A stretch of DNA of 39,490 bases from Prochloraceae cyanobacterium PL24a_bin.78 (GTDB lineage: Bacteria > Cyanobacteriota > Cyanobacteriia > Cyanobacteriales > JANQIW01), in the NCBI GenBank assembly GCA_028281945.1, contig JANQIW010000116.1, positions 1 to 39,490 of the forward strand, in the 5' to 3' direction. The position numbers and the translations under genes were made by a program. Positions 35,966 through 39,490 of this stretch are shown here, one piece after another. Within the stretch, counting starts at the first letter, position 1; each line of letters opens with the position of its first letter. A model generated the notes under the pieces. That model was not told the origin of the DNA. It did not search any database and worked only from the letters and a program-made list of their open reading frames with translations.

Positions 35966-37852
35966 ATGTCCAAATTAGTTACTAAACATCTTTTAGAAGT
36001 TTTTCATCAAGGTTATTTATTATTAACCAGACGACACAAACTTCTGATTCTTTTATTAGTAGATATCTTAATATTTTTCATCTCAATCTACTTTTCTTTT
36101 TGGTTACGTTTTACCTATGAAATTAGTGAACTAAACTTTAGCAAGTATTCTTGGCGGATTTTTTTATTAATAATTATTAAAGTCGTTATTTTCTATTTTC
36201 TAGGCATTTATAAACCAATTTTGCGCTATACCGGTTTAGAATTTTTCTTTAGTGCTAGTAAAGCAGTGCTTTATAGTTCTGGACTTTTAGTTATTATGGC
36301 TTATTTACAAGGATTATGGCCTCTGCCTAGATCTGTTTTAATTATTGATGCCATCCTCACCTTAATTTCTATCATTGGTGTAAGACTTTTGATTCGATCT
36401 TTTGTTTACAAATTAATCACAAAATCTGCTAGCTTTACTAAAGTTCCAGAGAATTTAGTTATTTATGGTGCAGGCGCAACCGGTTCTCAATTAGCTAGAA
36501 GTTTAACTGAAGAAATAGCTTTTAATATTATTGGTTTTCTAGATGATAATCCAGATTTACACAATCATATAATTCAAGGATATCGAGTATATTCTCCAGG
36601 AGAATTACCAAAATTATTAAAGAAAAAAAAAATTGATACAGTTATTTTAGCAATGGCATCTTTGCCAACGACTAGGAAAAAAGAAATAGTTGAATCATTA
36701 AAAACATTATCATTATCTATTAAAACCATCCCAACTTTAGAAGAATTGTTATCCGGTAAAGTTTCTATTAGTCAAATTCGTAATATTGATATTACAGAAT
36801 TACTAGGCAGAGATGAAGTTATGCCTTTTCCAGAATTGTTGAGGAAAAATATTACTGGCAAATCCGTCTTAGTGACAGGAGCCGGGGGTTCTATTGGTTC
36901 CCAATTATGCCGTCAAATAGCTCAATTAGAGCCTTTATCTTTAATTCTCTACGAAATCAATGAATTTGCTCTTTATTCCATCGATTTAGAATTAACAGAA
37001 ATCTATCCCGATTTAAATAAAATTCCCTATTTAGGTAATATCCTTGACAATCGCCTCTTTAATGATGTCTTATTGAAATATAAAGTAGATACTATTTATC
37101 ATGCAGCAGCTTACAAACACGTTCCCCTAGTAGAAGCCAATCCTAGTCAAGGAATCTATAATAATGTGGCCGGAACATTAAAAGTTGCTCGTTGTGCTAT
37201 AGACAGAAAAGTCAAAAACTTTGTTTTAATTTCCACCGATAAAGCTGTACGCCCTACCAATATTATGGGTGCCAGCAAAAGAGTTGCTGAGTTGATCATA
37301 CAAGCTTTAGCAGATTTTGAAGATATCACCACTAAATTCGCCATTGTTAGATTTGGTAATGTTTTAGATAGTAGTGGTTCAGTCGTGCCTCGTTTTCGCA
37401 AACAAATTGCCACAGGAAAACCCATTACTCTTACCCATCCTGAAATCACTCGCTATTTTATGTCTATCCCAGAAGCAGTGCGTTTAGTGATTCAAGCAGG
37501 AGCTTTAGCTCAAGGTGGCGAAGTCTTTCTTTTGGATATGGGAGAACAAATAAAAATTTATGATTTAGCAACTCAAATGATTAATTTAAGTGGGCTAAAA
37601 GTAGGAGTTGATATTGATATTAAAATTACTGGATTAAGACCAGGAGAAAAACTATATGAAGAGTTGTTGATAGATGGAGATAATATCCAACCCACCAAGC
37701 ATCCGAAAATCTTTTCAGCTTATGAAAACAAGATTCAGTGGAAAATACTAGACAAAAAGATTAAATTATTATTAATATTAGCAAAACAAGGCAAAAAGAC
37801 TGATCTGATTTGTCAGCTAAAAAATTTAGTTCCAGAATATAAGCAATCTTAA
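35966..37852 (+). CDS. pglF: PglF-like membrane UDP-GlcNAc 4,6-dehydratase (CapD/WbpM type)
   Basis: A 628-residue long-form nucleoside-sugar dehydratase. Four N-terminal membrane helices (about 25-50, 64-82, 98-118, 122-150) precede a CoA-binding-like Rossmann domain (VIYGAGATGSQLARSL, 165-180) and the catalytic SDR domain: VTGAGGSIGSQL (303-314), STDKAVRPTNIMGASKR (423-439). The usual tyrosine of YxxxK is a methionine (M434), as in PglF and WbpM, with T424, D425 and K426 taking over catalysis. It would dehydrate UDP-GlcNAc to the 4-keto-6-deoxy sugar for PglE. Last of three co-directional pathway genes, 37 bases after pglE. Confidence 0.87.
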   Translation: MSKLVTKHLLEVFHQGYLLLTRRHKLLILLLVDILIFFISIYFSFWLRFTYEISELNFSKYSWRIFLLIIIKVVIFYFLGIYKPILRYTGLEFFFSASKAVLYSSGLLVIMAYLQGLWPLPRSVLIIDAILTLISIIGVRLLIRSFVYKLITKSASFTKVPENLVIYGAGATGSQLARSLTEEIAFNIIGFLDDNPDLHNHIIQGYRVYSPGELPKLLKKKKIDTVILAMASLPTTRKKEIVESLKTLSLSIKTIPTLEELLSGKVSISQIRNIDITELLGRDEVMPFPELLRKNITGKSVLVTGAGGSIGSQLCRQIAQLEPLSLILYEINEFALYSIDLELTEIYPDLNKIPYLGNILDNRLFNDVLLKYKVDTIYHAAAYKHVPLVEANPSQGIYNNVAGTLKVARCAIDRKVKNFVLISTDKAVRPTNIMGASKRVAELIIQALADFEDITTKFAIVRFGNVLDSSGSVVPRFRKQIATGKPITLTHPEITRYFMSIPEAVRLVIQAGALAQGGEVFLLDMGEQIKIYDLATQMINLSGLKVGVDIDIKITGLRPGEKLYEELLIDGDNIQPTKHPKIFSAYENKIQWKILDKKIKLLLILAKQGKKTDLICQLKNLVPEYKQS

Positions 37853-37924
37853 CTATAGACAAAGTAACATTTTATTATATTATGACAATCTAAATGGATT
37901 TACACTTAGTTTGGATTATCGAAG

Positions 37925-38674
37925 ATGAATACAACTCAAAACAAAATTGGATTAGGAAAATATTTTAACGTCATTTTCTTTATATTTTCCAATATTTATT
38001 TAGCAGGAGTATTATATAAGCTTAATAAGGACTATTATGACCAAATCAAAGTAGAAGAAGATGTTGAGGAATCTATTTTGATTTTTGAAGATTTAGAATT
38101 TTCTCAGGATAATCTTCATTGGAAATCTCCAATAGTTCTTGAACAATTAAAGCCTATCTTACCTAATATTATTCGTACTAAAAAAGTCAATCAATCTATT
38201 TTTCTGGTTTCTAGTTCTCCTACTAATCCTGTTAAATTTACCTCAGCAAATTTAACTACTAAAAAGAATTATCTTCCCTTATCTTCTACTGAGAAATTGC
38301 CAGTGAAAATACCTCCATCAACCCGTTCTCGTTCTACTTTGCCACCACCTCCACCACAACTAAACCCAAAAGATTCTTTTGTTCCAGAAATGGAAAGTTT
38401 ATCCCGGCCATCTATGGAAGATCCTATCATTCCTTACCCTTTAGAACATAATTCCGCTTCTGAATCTTCCCCTCGTCAAACAGCTTTACTGGGAATTTTA
38501 GAAAATGGCAATTTATCTTTGGCTTGGTTTAACATTAACGGAGTTTCACAAACTATTTATTTAGGAGAAAAAATTGGCTCTACTAATTGGAATTTAATCG
38601 AAGTACAAGATCAACAAGTTAAAATTAGCAATCAAAATAGAACTCGTTTTCTTTCCATTGGTGATGGAATATAG
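37925..38674 (+). CDS. Membrane-anchored PilP/GspC-like protein
   Basis: A 249-residue bitopic protein. One N-terminal membrane helix (about 13-31, YFNVIFFIFSNIYLAGVLY) is followed by a charged stretch, a proline-rich linker (STLPPPPPQLNP) and a C-terminal beta domain (about 187-249: ALLGILENGNLSLAWFNING, TIYLGEKIGSTNWNLIEVQD). That domain resembles the small homology-region domain of GspC/PilP proteins and of cyanobacterial hypothetical proteins. The function is unknown; it may contact a secretion or pilus complex. It begins 72 bases after pglF on the same strand. Confidence 0.6.
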   Translation: MNTTQNKIGLGKYFNVIFFIFSNIYLAGVLYKLNKDYYDQIKVEEDVEESILIFEDLEFSQDNLHWKSPIVLEQLKPILPNIIRTKKVNQSIFLVSSSPTNPVKFTSANLTTKKNYLPLSSTEKLPVKIPPSTRSRSTLPPPPPQLNPKDSFVPEMESLSRPSMEDPIIPYPLEHNSASESSPRQTALLGILENGNLSLAWFNINGVSQTIYLGEKIGSTNWNLIEVQDQQVKISNQNRTRFLSIGDGI

Positions 38675-38763
38675 ACTATCTATCTAGAAAATTTTAAATA
38701 TAAAGTATTTCCAAAAAATAAACTATCCTAAAATAGAAATATCTAAACAATTATTATTAAAAA

Positions 38764-39336
38764 ATGAGTATATTTGATGACGTAAGTCGTTTTTTTGAAG
38801 AGCGACTAGATGACTTTTTGAAACAAAATCCCCATCTGGAATTGGAAGCAATTCAAGAGCAACTTAAACAACAAGAAAAAGATAGCCAAAAATTGATTCT
38901 AGAGTTTGAAATACAACAAAAAACCCTAGAAAAGAAAATCCTTTCTATTGCTGAAGACATCAAAAATTGGCACAGTAGAGTTGAAAAGGCAAAAGCCACA
39001 GGAAGATTAGATTTAGCTAAAGCCGCTCAAGAAAGAGAAGCTTCTTTGTTTCGTGAAGGAAATCAACTTTGGGGTCAAATGGAAGGGACTAAAAAACGTA
39101 TTCTTCAAGCTAAAGAGTTACTTAATCAAATAAAAAAAAGGCAGCAAGAAGTGGCAACTCAAGCCGCCAAAGCCAAATATCAATCTCAAACATCCCAAGA
39201 TTCTGCTACCACAGGCTGGAATAAAAGCAGGAATTCTCCCTCTTTTAACCGAGGTTTTGATTCTCTTGAACAAGAATTTCAGCGTCTGGAAACCGATGAG
39301 GAATTAGAGCGCATGAAACGTAATCTTAATCGGTAA
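38764..39336 (+). CDS. TIGR04376-family coiled-coil protein
   Basis: A 190-residue, almost entirely helical cyanobacterial protein. The conserved opening is FDDVSRFFEERLDDFLKQNP, followed by a long coiled coil with HSRVEKAKATGRLDLAKAAQ and REGNQLWGQMEGTKKRI. There is no signal peptide or membrane helix. The C-terminal ~45 residues are serine-rich, then acidic. Members are cyanobacterial and of unknown role. The closest structural analogy is with PspA-like helical proteins, which is only an impression. It starts 89 bases after the PilP-like gene. Confidence 0.8.
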   Translation: MSIFDDVSRFFEERLDDFLKQNPHLELEAIQEQLKQQEKDSQKLILEFEIQQKTLEKKILSIAEDIKNWHSRVEKAKATGRLDLAKAAQEREASLFREGNQLWGQMEGTKKRILQAKELLNQIKKRQQEVATQAAKAKYQSQTSQDSATTGWNKSRNSPSFNRGFDSLEQEFQRLETDEELERMKRNLNR

Positions 39337-39391
39337 AAATAAACCCCTTATATTATTTTTCCAAAAGTATGATATACAATGGTTAGGGGGC

Positions 39392-39427
39392 GACAAGGGG
39401 GACAAGGGGGACAAGGAGGACAAGGAA
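39392..39427. repeat. Nonamer tandem repeat, four copies (GACAAGGRR)
   Basis: Four adjacent 9-mers, GACAAGGGG, GACAAGGGG, GACAAGGAG and GACAAGGAA, lie downstream of the last gene, preceded by GGGGGC. Apart from this, 39337-39490 shows no gene. The purine-rich unit is of the same length and character as the repeat at 7810. Confidence 0.85.
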
Positions 39428-39490
39428 GATGGGTTTTGGGCTGGGAATCAGCAGGGAAAAGAGAGCTTTAACTCTATCATCGTTTTAGAA

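Noticed and set aside
1..39490. CRISPR array, tRNA, rRNA or intact insertion sequence
   Set aside because: I looked in all spacers and saw no regularly spaced long repeats, cloverleaf-like sequence, transposase ORF or terminal inverted repeats.

Overview
The window is cyanobacterial chromosomal DNA of low G+C content. Support comes from a GUN4-domain protein, a TIGR04376-type coiled-coil protein, a GlcE/GlcF glycolate oxidase pair, several Uma2 (DUF820) genes and a cyanobacterial Rpn-like nuclease with EGRQ repeats. The AT-richness and scarcity of the HIP1 octamer (one found) fit a Geminocystis/Cyanobacterium-like lineage; that placement is inference. I see no tRNA, rRNA, CRISPR array or intact insertion sequence.

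Left part (1-18.7 kb): mostly housekeeping. It holds a Uma2 gene, an exported FAD oxidoreductase divergent from an ArsR regulator, a VWA protein, glcE-glcF, a GT4 glycosyltransferase resembling cyanobacterial DgdA, an MFS transporter, deoC overlapping recO, a solitary sugar-binding protein, a fragment of a ParA ATPase, pfkA, typA with a clear sigma-70 promoter, and a tandem pair of near-identical Uma2 genes.

Middle (18.7-27.5 kb): a compact co-directional run. tadA is followed by a sulfotransferase, two GT4 enzymes, a polytopic Wzy-like polymerase, a GT4, a GT9 and another GT4, several overlapping or only a few bases apart. This looks like assembly of a sulfated surface glycan.

Right part (27.5-39.5 kb): a DUF2267 protein, an orphan VapB-like antitoxin, a GT4 on the minus strand, a fourth Uma2, and then a set equivalent to PglC, PglD, PglE and PglF of the bacillosamine pathway. 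The PglC-like transferase is separated from pglD-pglE-pglF by about 2.9 kb holding a GUN4 protein, a VapBC-type pair and an Rpn-like nuclease. A PilP/GspC-like membrane protein and a TIGR04376 protein follow. Read together: PglF, PglE and PglD would make UDP-N,N'-diacetylbacillosamine (or a close diamino sugar), PglC would load it on undecaprenyl phosphate, the glycosyltransferases extend it, the sulfotransferase decorates it and the Wzy-like protein polymerises or transfers it. No flippase or export gene is in the window.

The most notable points are the bacillosamine-type set beside a sulfated-glycan cluster, a DeoC with glutamate replacing a conserved lysine plus an extra charged tail, an arsenite-type ArsR without arsenic genes, and the ParA relic.
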